A stretch of DNA of 64,000 nucleotides, from NCBI GenBank assembly GCA_964017145.1, contig OZ024847.1, positions 2,294,001 to 2,358,000 of the forward strand, written 5' to 3'. Each line of letters begins with the position of its first letter. Position 1 is the first letter of the stretch. Of this stretch, positions 12,134 through 23,500 are shown in pieces. Source of the DNA: Agrocybe praecox. Lineage: Eukaryota; Basidiomycota; Agaricomycetes; Agaricales; Agrocybaceae. The notes under the pieces were generated by a model. It did not search any database, had not been told where the DNA came from, and saw only the letters and a list, made by a program, of their open reading frames with translations. The position numbers and the translations under genes are program-made.

Positions 12134-14174
12134 ATGGTAAGGGTCCTCTCGCTATTGCACGTAAATTATTTAAACCTAACTATTCTATTCAAGTGGCCAG
12201 AGAAGTATCTTCCCTCCCTTTGTCCGTTTCTCGTACCACCCTCTGCGATGAGACTCTTCCGATCCAATATCTATCCTGAAACCCCCCCTCTCGACCCAGT
12301 CGAACCCTCGAGCCCTACTCCTGCTCTGCATTCGCTTTTGTCACTAGCCCCAGCTACGGCATCAGCTGGACATACTCCAGGTATGAATTTCCAATTATTA
12401 TTATTTCTACCTTTTTTAAAATTCAATATTTCTGAAGGTCGTAGCGGCACCCCAGGCGCGAACATTGAGGAAGGAAATGATGGTATGTGTTACCTCTTAC
12501 TCATTTTGTGCTCTTTTTTCTGACATTTTCGTAGTTTTTGGGCGCCGCACTCTCCGCGCCCAACAACCTGTTGGTGCCTTACCCAACGTATCCAGCATTG
12601 AACCGCCACTCCCTGAAGATATGATCCAGCCGTACCTTTCTCCTGGCACCACCTTTTATGTCATTACCAGAGGTCGCGCCGTAGGAATATTCACCGATTG
12701 GTAAGTGAACCTTTTTTTTTCTTTTACTTGCGCGTCGTTCGTTTTACACTAAATTCAATGAACATAGGAATCTTACGTCTCATGCAGTCTCCGGTATCTC
12801 GCGTAATGTTCACAGCGCCGCTAGGTCTTGGGATGACGCCCTCCGTTGCTACACTGCTGCCTTTGAAGAAGAGATCGTCGAGATCGTCAATGGTACGAGC
12901 ACGCCTGTCGCCAATACCCCAATGGCCAGCCAACGACGCCCTGGACGCGAAGCAAGTGCTTCAGTTAGTAAGTCTCCTCACTTGTGCTATTTTTGTTTGA
13001 TCTTTATTAATGCTCTTTCAGCCCCTGGTCGGAGGTCCGTAACTCACAATGCCAGTGCTCCTGAAGGCCCAGGATCCCCAAGTAAGTAAACTGTTTTATT
13101 TTCGATTTTCTTACTCATGGTTTGCAGCCCCTGTTCGTAGGACACATCCTCTCGCACCTCTCGAAATTGCCAGGGAACGTGCGGCGCGTCGTACTGCCGA
13201 ACACAGTACGTTTTTCATTTTTCCCTGATTTTAGGCTTCTGGCAAACACATTCCCAGACGATCACTCGGTAATCACGCCAAACAGGGGTATGTTTGCATT
13301 CCCAAAACCCGTGGTTCTGGCTAACATAATTACAGATACCAATCGTCAACCTTCTCCTTTTACAGGTATGTAACTTCCCTATACCCGACTCTCTGGCTGA
13401 AATTATATAGGTTACATTTATCCATCCTCCCCGGATCATGCAAGGGTCGAAATGCAATGTATGATTCATTTCTCTCACTACTAATTTGGGCTGGTTTTGA
13501 CGGTATGCTCAGTTAATGGCGAGCCAGCGTCTTTGCTTGCGGCAATCTCTCGTAGTAGTAAGTTTTCACATGCTACGGATCAGCTCCCCAATTCTGACAG
13601 GTTGTGTAGTCAGGCCCAATGTTCCAGACTCCCCGCTACCACGTCCTTGGGACGTGGGAGAGCTTGTTGGTACGTGATTTCGACATTCTTTCCCACCAAA
13701 AATTAACACTTACCCGAACATTGCAGCTTCTCCTTCTGTCGGTTCTGCAAATCTCCGTCCAGCATTCGAGTCAGGTTCGTTATTCGATATTATGACATCG
13801 GAACCTGCACTAACACCTACAATTATCGTCGGCTAGGAATCCAATCGCCGCTCTGTCCATATCAAACCGCTGAGCTCACTGCTTGGCTTGCCGGCCCCCC
13901 TATTGACAATGATCCCCCGACTCAATCCCGATCCCGATCCCCTGCCATCACTGTTCACGGGTCAGATTCGGAGGACGAAGGACCCCCCTCACCATCTTCT
14001 AGGTCTATCCCACTGGATCCACCTCCTCCTTATTCCACCTCCACCATTCCGATCGTTTATGATGAGGATGGGTATCCCCTCTTCGACTTCAGTCATGCCG
14101 ACGTCGAAGCCAACTTGGAACTTGATCGCATCCTTGCCGATCCTCGTGCCATACGCCATCCTCGTTCTAACTAG
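12134..14174 (+). CDS. Gene Y, locus 1: RNase H1 N-terminal-like domain protein, 14 exons, 445 aa
   Basis: Exons: 12134-12136 (ATG only), 12194-12380, 12438-12482, 12535-12700, 12768-12967, 13022-13081, 13128-13205, 13258-13287, 13336-13365, 13411-13458, 13513-13557, 13610-13669, 13727-13774, 13837-14174. The sum is 1338 nt in frame. Residues about 116-178 (GTTFYVITRGRAVGIFTDW followed by RSWDDALRCYTAAFEE) resemble the Cauli_VI/RNase H1 N-terminal domain, a small fold that binds RNA-DNA hybrid or double-stranded RNA. No catalytic RNase H domain is present. The rest is disordered and Ser/Pro-rich, with an SRSRS stretch and an acidic C-terminus. Exons 6-13 are 60, 78, 30, 30, 48, 45, 60 and 48 nt, all multiples of three, and the introns around them are all in phase 1, so any of them could be skipped without a frameshift. 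The one-codon first exon is the least certain part. Confidence 0.7.
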
Positions 14175-15235
14175 ATACTGGTGAAGTTCTGTTCGAAGAT
14201 ATGCGAGCTCAGGTTTGGTCCATTCGAGTGTAGCAGTAGTCCTTGTTACCTACGTTTGCCTTTCGAACTAGTCGTCTGTTTGCTTTATATTTTGAAATAC
14301 GATCGAGTTGGGATTTGCGCTCCCATTAAACCACGCGCTCCTACACATGTGGTGGAAATTTAAGATGATAATTAGAAATCTTAACTACTACTAAGTTCTG
14401 CAATTGACGATTAATGCATGGCAACGCCTCAATGTGTTCAAATCTCAATCGAGTGTAGGCAAACATTTCTTGTGTGCTAATATCAAATTTTGGAACAATC
14501 CATTGCACAATATCTAGTGTGAGCACTCCAAGCTTATATGTATTGTATACTACAGGATGATTAACTACTATGTAAATACATGTACCGTCAAAAATACTGA
14601 TAGGTTGGTATTACTATTTCATATAATCTGAGGTGAACGATCAGGTAGATACCTATTTGAACCATTGCACTTATTCACTTCTTAATATGAATACTCTCAG
14701 TCTATGTGCCTCGTGCGATATCTACTACATGTATAATTATGCTCTTAAATACCCCGAGGTGGGTGTCTTGTGAAATTAATATCAGACACCATGTTACAAT
14801 CTGAGACAGAACTGTACATTACACACTCTGATCGCTGAGATCGAGGGCTCAAACTCTAGATTTTTGTATGAACAATATGTGTGATTTTAGATTGATTCGG
14901 ATGCTACCAGATTCAGATGCTACCAAGATTTGTCGCGTATAATTCGACGATCAGTGAGTGAGTACGTTCCCTTACCATAATCTCAATAGTATCCATTGAT
15001 CATGCCTACTATATCTATTCTCAAAATTCAAATAGGTATGTATCTCATGAAATTGAACTATTTATGATTTACTTTCTCTTGCTTCCGCTTATTTATTACC
15101 TGGTATCGAATTCATACCTGTCTTCAAAATGGTTTTTGTGTCCAAAAAACGGCTAAGTCAGAGAATGATAAGAATAGAACTGACCTCAATTTAGCGCATC
15201 ATTCCATTTCCCCACGTTCCTTTTCCGTTGTCACC
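14175..15235. other. Intergenic region between gene Y and KDZ 2
   Basis: AT-rich, with no supported gene and no repeat matching elsewhere in the window. Any 5' terminal repeat of KDZ element 2 would lie here, but I could not identify one. Confidence 0.4.
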
Positions 15236-18200
15236 ATGTCAGCTTGGGCACGAAAACGACAGAAGATCAAGCTTGGGGATACTATTTCTTACCACGACTC
15301 CATCGTACTTGACGATGACCCCGATGTCATTTATTCCCGCGAAGGAGAACTCAGACGCGTAGGAAATGGAGTTACGAACACTCCAGCTGAGCATATGCCA
15401 CTCCTTGTTGACTGGGAAACGACGACAACGTGGAGCCCTCAGGATGACGCCGAATATGCGCTCGACCCAGACGAGGACACATTCAATAATGCAGTCGAAG
15501 AACCCGTAATCCAGATCGTGGATCCACCAGTGAAGCGAAAGAAATATAAGAGAAGTCAAGTTTCGGTGAGCCTTTCCTCTATGAATTTGTGACCGTCCTC
15601 TTACCATGATTCCCAGAAACGACCACACGTTGTGTGGAAGAACCTATATCGTCAAACATACCTGGAGGAGATGCTTCGCTGGTGCGGGAGAGGCGACTTC
15701 CGCAGCGCCAAAGATTGCCCCGACTGTGTTTCCCGCCGCATACAGCCTCCCCAGGCTCCCGAATACCGCTGTGAAGATTGTTTGATCCCTGATATCGTAT
15801 GTTCCGCATGTTGTCTAAAGCGTCATCGTGCACAACCCCTCCACAAAATTTCCGTGAGTACTTCGATGCTCTTCCAATTTTGGTTTGTCGTTAGTTACCT
15901 ACCTTCTGGCATGTTAGAAATGGACAGGGCATAACTTTGTTCCAGTTTCCCTCAAGGCGATGGGACTCAAAGTTCAACTGAATCATGCGGGCATGTTCTG
16001 CGAAAACCCACTTCCATGTCATGTCGCTTTCCTCGTACTGCATACCAATGGAATACATGAAGTATCAGTCATGTATTGCGGGTGTTCTCGAGCCATTCCC
16101 CATCACCTCCAACTTCTTCGACGTGGTTTCTACCCATCCACTCAGCTCATCATCAAAACTTGCGCCACATTTCAATTACTCGACCTTCTGCACAAATTTT
16201 CCTGGACCACCAAAGCTTCTACATACGATTTTTACCGCGGCATAGAGAAGATGTCGAGTAACACCGGTCTCAACGTTCCAAAAATTCGATATCGCGCATT
16301 ATGTCACATGGTTTTACAATGGCGACACCTGAAGATGCTGAAATGGGCGGGAAGGGGGCATGATGTTTCAGGCGCAGGAGGAACTTGCGACGGAGAATTG
16401 GCCATTGTCTGTCCTTCCTGCCCACATCCGGGTATTAATTTACCTGAAGGATGGCAGGATACCCCGGAGGCAACACAGTATGTCCCTTTCCAATGAAAAA
16501 TCGCAATTCGAAACTGACGCGTAAAGCAGATTTATTTACCGTAAATTTATATGTCTTGATGCCAACTTCCGCCTCAAGAACCAAATTGTTTCAAATTATT
16601 CTCAAGACCCTGGTCTAGGCGTAGGATGGGCTTACATGCTGCCAAGGCAAAAATACGAGAGCTACGTCTTGAGTCGCGCTAATGACGAAGATGTACATTT
16701 TTCTTTTTCTTATATGGGTTGGATGATATTTATTGTTTTTCTTACAGATTAGCACTTGTTCCGGCTTTCAAGCTCTATCCAAGGCCTACACTAAATTCTC
16801 AAAAGGACTTCGACACACAGGTGTCGGTGGAGCTTTCTGCGGGAGATCCGAAATGATACTCCCTGTTGGTATAGGGAACCTGCAGAAAGGCGAACGGTGA
16901 GATCTAACTTATATGACTCTTTATTTTTTTTGTCTCTTTTTCTAAATTCTTTATCTATCATAGCTACGCCAATATGGACTACATTTTTGGATCCGCCCTT
17001 CGACATTCGCCCATACCTCATGTGCTTGTTAGTTACGACATTGCATGCCAATGGTTTGTTAACCTCAATTCGCGCATGTTGGCTCACTGGCCGCCCGAAA
17101 TCCAACCCAATGAATCAACATTATTTATCCCTGCCATTCCCAAACTCCACGAGCCTGCTCACGGCGCTGCCAACCACGAGGTATTCTCTCTGAACCTCAT
17201 TCCTGGAGTAGGTCTTTCGGATTTTGAGGTACCGGAACGGGTTTGGTCTGGACACAACGGTCTTGCAAACTCGACTAAAACGCAAGGTCCTGGATCACGG
17301 CAGGACGTACTTGACGATCACTTTGGGTTTTGGAATTGGCTGAAGTATATTAGTCTTGGACGGACATTGATGCGGCGTTATAAGGCGGCAGTTGCAGAGA
17401 GGAATATCCAACTGGAAAGTCATCGAGGCCTGACCCTCACTGTCGGCTCAGAGGTTGCTGCGACCTGGGAAGCAATGTTTTTGACATGGGAATCAGACAT
17501 GTTCCCAAAGACAGAGCCCAATCCTTACTACTCAAAGGAAGAATGTGGGTATCTCGTTCATCGTGGGCTAAGGCATGATATTAAATTTGTTCTCCAGGCA
17601 TCAGTGAAGCCCAGGTTCGCCGAGATTTGGCTAACGAAGAGCAAGATCGTTTACGCGCAGGAGGAGTAGCCTTACATGCAACAAGTGCCTCTTCTTTCAT
17701 TACCCTGGGTTTGGAACTGGAAAATTCGCAGTAAGCTCATATTAAATCACGCCACTCTTTATATCAATTTGATACTGTTATTTAGGCGCCGCCTTCATCG
17801 ACGCAACAAGGACTTGGGCTCCGGCCTGACTATGCAACAGGAAAGTAGCCTTACGGAAGATCGAAACCTCCTTCGTGTGCGAATACGAGCATGGGAGCAG
17901 TTGCTACCTATATATATTCCTGGGCTCTTGCAGTATCAAACTGACATACAATCATCAAACTCACCCATGTCGCAAAATTATTCCGATAACCCAGAAGATA
18001 TCATCCTGTGGCTACCATCTCGCATACCCACCATTCATCGCAACCGATTATGTATTCCAGGCCTTCCCGAGACTGAAGAACGACTCCGTTCTTCTCAGTG
18101 TAGCGATGGCTTGGACGCAATCCAGAGTATCCTGAGGATGAAAGATCGTATGATCATTTTCAAGAACAAGAATGTTCGGGGTCAGCGAGACGGAACGAGG

Positions 18201-19004
18201 TCACGAGCATTCATTGACAGAGTCCACCAGAAGGCCAGGAATGCTGCAGAGAAATATCGGACTGCTAGAGAAGCCAAGATGAATCTTTCAGGACCCGGAG
18301 ACTGGGAAAGGAAATTCAAGGTCCTCGCCGACAGTGACATTCGTGGTTACAAGGATCCAACCCGTGTTCGTGAACGCCGCGGCCGTCCTGGAACCCTCGA
18401 AGATGGCCAACAATATGAAGAACCACAAACTGCGGATGGTGATAACGTCGACCTAATTCCTGATGTTCGTGAGCGACGTGATGGAACTGGTGAAACACGA
18501 CGTACACTTTTGTGGATATGGTTGACAACCTCCTCAAGCCCCACTACCCGCAGCGAAAACGCCTTGGACGACTCGTTCAGAGTTGAGTGGGGCAAGAGCC
18601 GTGCTCGTGCGTCTCGCGCTGCGGAAGAAGTCCTATTGCTTAAAGAAGAAATGCGACATGTTTTGAAGTATCTTGAATGGAAGGAGCGATGGTGGATGGA
18701 ACGTCGAACGACACAGACCGACCGCAGCAGCGATATTTTTGAAGGTCTTCACGCATATGCTCGAACTCAGGGGGAGCTCCAGTCTTCACTTTGTGCTCAT
18801 TTCAAGCAGATGTGGGCAAAACCTCTCAGTGAACCCGTACACATTGCCATCGACGACTTACTCAATATCGGTGTCACCGAAAGATTGGTGAACGACGACG
18901 ACGAAGCAGACGACTCAGAAAGCGAAGATGAAGATGATGACGAGGATGACGATGCTGAACTACCTCTTGACGCTCCCACCCGCAGCCCACTTAACGAGGA
19001 GTAG
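15236..19004 (+). CDS. KDZ transposase 2 (intact, 1123 aa, CxC2 type)
   Basis: Exons 15236-15565, 15617-15853, 15918-16477, 16530-16692, 16748-16896, 16964-17544, 17598-17730 and 17786-19004 total 3372 nt in one frame. The CxC2 zinc cluster lies at about residues 140-190 (CPDC, CEDC, CSACC, H). The family blocks YCGCSRAIPHHLQL and LKMLKWAGRGHD follow. Likely catalytic residues are D386 (CLDANFR), D505 (SYDIACQW) and E571 (PERVW), followed by GPGSRQDVLDDHFGFWNW. The spacing from the second Asp to the Glu (66 residues) is identical to KDZ 1. An AT-hook-like RRGRPG sits near residues 914-919, and the C-terminus is a long Asp/Glu run. It has three fewer introns than KDZ 1, yet several intron positions around the catalytic core coincide. 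Both copies look functional but belong to different lineages. Confidence 0.88.
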
Positions 19005-19593
19005 ACCCTTATGATATTTCCCTGCTATCTCACGTCAACATCGCTCAAACGTCGCTCATTATCTTGCATTTTTCATCCTCATTTTTTTGTAGTTTTTCCT
19101 CGTATTACTTCTCTTCACATTAACTACGAACTACACCTACATATCATGTACCGCTCATCGTGAATTAATTTTCTTGCCCTTGAACCCTAACTTGAGCCAA
19201 AAGTTGCAAAATCACCAAGTCGTTTCAAACTCCGCTTTCTTCACAGATACTTCGTCACTCACTTGCGCATTCACTTTAGCTGTTCATGTTACATGGTAGA
19301 GTTCACAGTAAGCCGTCTTTTTGTGGGCCATTTTATCTATGAGCTGACTAAAACTTCAGATATGCAATCCAACGTATCAAGGAAGGGGTACCAGGGATGA
19401 AATCTGGGATTTGATGTTTCTCACCGCCGCATTGAACACTACGCATTCTTCCTTTCCTCACCTGACAACTCCAATGTGTTCCTCGACATACCAACTTTGG
19501 ACGTACCAACAACCAAATTTGAGCCCCAAATCTCGTCAATCGTTGATGCATGCGTCCTCGAGGACCTCCGGCACTTCAGCAGATTCCTGGGAC
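19005..19593. other. Left flank of Ty3 element 1
   Basis: A short plus-strand frame (19476-19593, containing LEDLRHFSRFLG) runs into the LTR and may be the remains of a gene cut by the insertion. The last five bases, 19589-19593 (GGGAC), form one half of a target-site duplication whose partner lies beside Ty3 element 2, not beside element 1. Confidence 0.4.
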
Positions 19594-20070
19594 TGTCAGG
19601 GTTTCCCCTATTTTCCTCTATTTTTCTTTATTTATTTCGCATTTTTCCCTTTTGTAGATGTGTAGATATCTTATCTGTTTCATATCTTTGATTATCTCTT
19701 GATTATCATTTGATTAGATACTTATCACTTTGATTTCCCATGAGCACAGCCTCATTCATTCTACATCATTCCACATTATTCTTTTACTGTCTTTATGATG
19801 TCATTGCCTTACTCATCATTCCTTTCTATGATGTCATAGAGGAATATTCTAGAATAGCTGTAGGGTATATATACTGGACATGTAGGTAGCTTTAGCCCCA
19901 GCTTCAATCTCTTAGGATATCCACTATCATTGGTGTGATCTCTTAGAATCATTGAATGTCTCTCTATCTCTTTATCTCTCTGTCTCTCTGTCTCTGTCTC
20001 TTTTCTCTCTCTCCTCTTGCTTTGTCTTTGTTGGTGGCCTTGTCACACTGATTATAGTGTTGCCCTGACA
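19594..20070 (+). repeat. 5' LTR of element 1 (477-bp type A)
   Basis: Contains a TATA-like run (GGTATATATACTGG) at about 19864-19875 and the predicted transcript start near 19900. Type A markers are GATGTGTAGATA, GAGCACAGCC, ATTCCACATT, ACTGTCTTT, CATAGAGG and GATTATAGTG. It ends in a long C/T-rich tract before CCCTGACA. Confidence 0.93.
19867..19910 (+). promoter_or_regulatory. LTR promoter TATA and predicted transcript 5' end
   Basis: A TATATATA run lies about 33 bp upstream of AGCTTCAATCT (19900-19910). These 11 bases are exactly complementary to the presumed primer-binding site at 20073-20083, so transcription probably begins at or very near 19900. Confidence 0.55.
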
Positions 20071-20083
20071 GAAGATTGAAGCT
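20071..20083 (+). other. Primer-binding site, probably self-primed
   Basis: The site directly after the 5' LTR reads GAAGATTGAAGCT, with no TGG complementary to a tRNA CCA end. Its bases 20073-20083 are the exact reverse complement of LTR bases 19900-19910. In the Tf1 lineage the mRNA 5' end folds back to prime reverse transcription in this way. Element 2 has the same pair. Confidence 0.6.
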
Positions 20084-20578
20084 ATCTTAGACAACTCCAC
20101 CACTCACTATTCATCACCTCACACTTATCTACGCCAATCTATTCATCTCTCTTCCCACCATTTGCCCCCACATCCTCTCATCACATATATCATCCTCTTC
20201 ATCATCACCAACCCTTCAACCTTCACTACCCTCACAGTCTTCTACATCATTTCTCTCTCCCCAATTTCAACATCTCCTCAAGACACCTCTCTTTCTACTG
20301 GATCTCTCACTCTCTGCTGTGTGTTGTGTGTGAACTTGTAAATAGGGATACCAACTGTTGGGGCAGATTCAGGCCAACTGTTTCTGTCTTTGGTGGTCTA
20401 GGAAAATACCAGGTAGTCAACCCTGTGATCCTAGGTTTAGACCCACTGTGTTTGGGGTGACAACTGGGTATCCATTACATAGCCTTTTTTTAATTACTTA
20501 GTATAGTCTCAAGGGCACTTTTTGTAGATAGCTTCTCCCACACACACACCAGAGAGCCTCTACTTTATCTGCACCAAT

Positions 20579-23500
20579 ATGGACACTACCACTACCACTA
20601 TCACTACCACTACTCTTCCCTGTGTGGAGGAGCTCCTTCAACAAATCTCTCTCCTTACCCAGGAGGTGGCTCTCTTAAGGCAGCAGCAGCAACAGTCAGT
20701 CACACCTCCAACTACTCAATCACCATTCTCCTCTGCTGCTAGAGAAGTCCATCCTTCCTCTGCCAATCATAGTCCCTTTACCTTTGGTTCACAGTCTGGA
20801 ATCAAGGTTTCCCCCCCTGAGCCATATGATGGCTCTATGTCAAAAGCAGAAACCTTCCTCAGCCAACTCAAGTTATATTTCTATGGGAAGGGGATTACAG
20901 ATAACCTTCAAAAGGTTGTTTGTGCCCTGTCCTATATGAAAGAAGGCACTGCTGGGAAATGGGCACTTGACAAAACTAAAATTCTGGATGGAGATTATTC
21001 CAAAGAAGGCCTTTGGAATGACTTTGTCTATGAATTCAGGGAGGTATTTGGAGATCCAGACCCTGCTAGCACAGCCAGACACAAAATGAATCTTCTGAAG
21101 CAGGGAAGTCAAACTGCTGATGAATATGTGGCTAGCTTTAGGGAATTGGTCTCTGATACTGGGTACAATGATGCTGCTTTGGTTGAGAAGTTTCAGACTG
21201 GGCTAAACAGATCACTCAGGGAAAAGGTTTACAATGTCCCTGATATGCCCAAGACTCTGAATGGCTGGATCTCATGGGCTACCAAGCTGGACAGGCAGTG
21301 GAGACAGATGGAAGCCTTTAACAAGTCTACCTCCACTACTTCTTCTTCTTTCTCAAAGGCTCCTAAACCTCAGCCTAAGCCAGCAGCCCCTAGTCCTTCT
21401 TCTTTTTCAAGCAGTCAGAGAGGTTTTGTTGCTCAGGCAAAGCAACCAGATGTTGTTCCCATAAAAGTTGACTCTGAATGGAGGTCAGTCAGGCCACTTA
21501 TCTGCTTTAAGTGCAGAAAGCAAGGACATAAGGCTGCTGACTGTAGATCCTCAGTCAACATCAATGCTATGAACTATGAGGAGTTGAAAGACTTCTATGG
21601 GAAACTCATCAAGGAAGAAGAAGAGAGACAATCACAAGAACAGAAGAAGAATTTAGAGGCACCATTGGTGAAGGACATGTCCCAATGGAATAGATTTAAT
21701 GTATTAGAAGATGAAACTGATAAAGTCAATCCCACCTCTTCTGAATCTGATACAGAAATCATGTTCTCAAATTCTGATTCTTCTCTTTCTTCTACTCCTG
21801 AGAGGATATACATCTTAGGGCATAAGCCAAAGGCCTCCACCCATTTGTCAGTCATTCTCAAGACAATGGACACAGGAAAAAGGCTGCCTGTAGATGCTTT
21901 GCTTGACTCTGGAGCTACTGGTCTTTTTCTGGACACTGGGTTTGTAAAATACCATAATCTCAACACAAGAAAACTTCCTAGAGCTATTCCAGTCTACAAT
22001 GTTGATGGTACTCTCAACAAAAGTGGCTCTATTCATGAGGAAGTGGACTTGATTATGGTGTACAAGAACCACACAGAAAAGGCTACCTTTGCTGTTTGTG
22101 ACTTGGGAGACAAGACTGCTATCATTGGACATACCTGGCTCTATCTACACAATCCTGATGTCAACTGGAAGTCAGGTGATGTCCAGTTTACTAGATGTCC
22201 ATCTGACTGCCATATGGAAGTGATTAGAGCCAGGAGGAAGAGACAGAGGATAGCTGCAGTACAGAGAAGACAGCTCCCTCAGTTTGATGATGAAGGTGTA
22301 GATCTTGTAGATCAGTCACCTGACTCTGACTCTGAGATTGAGCCTGAGGATAGGATTTTTATTTCTTATCTCCATCCTCAGAAACAGTCTATCAATGCTA
22401 CCTCAACTGTGTCTCAGAAATTGGCAGAAGAGTCTTACCAACAGGCTGAATCCCCAAAGAAAACCTTTGAAGAAGCTGTTCCCAAACACTATCATCAATT
22501 TAAAGGAGTTTTTTCAAAAGAATCCTTTGATAGGCTACCTGACAGAAAGCCTTGGGATCATGCTATTGAGCTAAAGCCTGGGTCTGAGCCTTACAGATCA
22601 AAGATTTATCCTCTTTCCCCAAATGAGCAAAAAGAGCTTGATGCTTTTTTAGAGGAGAATCTGAAGTCTGGTAGGATTAGACCATCCAAGTCACCTATGG
22701 CATCCCCTGTGTTCTTTGTTAAGAAGAAGGATGGCTCTCTTAGACTAGTTCAGGACTATAGAAAGCTAAATGAAATGACCATTAAGAACTCTTATCCCTT
22801 ACCTCTCATTTCTGACATCATTACCAAACTCAGCAAAGCCAAGTATTTCACCAAGCTGGATGTCAGATGGGGCTTTAACAATGTTAGAGTTAAGGAAGGG
22901 GATGAGTGGAAGGCAGCTTTCAGAACCAATAGAGGGCTGTTTGAACCACTGGTCATGTTCTTTGGCTTAACCAACAGTCCTGCAACGTTCCAAACTATGA
23001 TGAATGACATCTTCATAGAGCTTATTGATGGCAATGTGGTCATTGTTTATATGGATGACATATTGGTCTTCACTGAGACTCTGGAACATCATAGGGAGGT
23101 AGTCAAGAAGGTTTTGCAAATCCTGGAAGATAACAAACTCTACCTGAAAGCAGAAAAATGTGAATTTGAAAAGGAAAAGATTGAATATCTTGGACTTATC
23201 ATTTCACAAGGCAAGATTGAAATGGATCCTGTCAAGGTAGAGGGTGTTTCCAAATGGCCTGAACCTGAAAATGTCAAGGATGTTCAATCATTCTTGGGAT
23301 TTGTCAACTTCTACAGAAGGTTCATAGAGGATTTTGCAGACATTGCCAAGCCACTTCATGAATTGACAAAGAAAGGGACAGTCTGGAGATGGGGACTTAG
23401 ACATCAGGAAGCCTTTGATCAGTTAAAGCTTAAGGTCACATCCTCCCCTGTTTTGGTTTTCCCTGATGATAATAAGCCCTATAAAGTTGAAGCAGATAGC

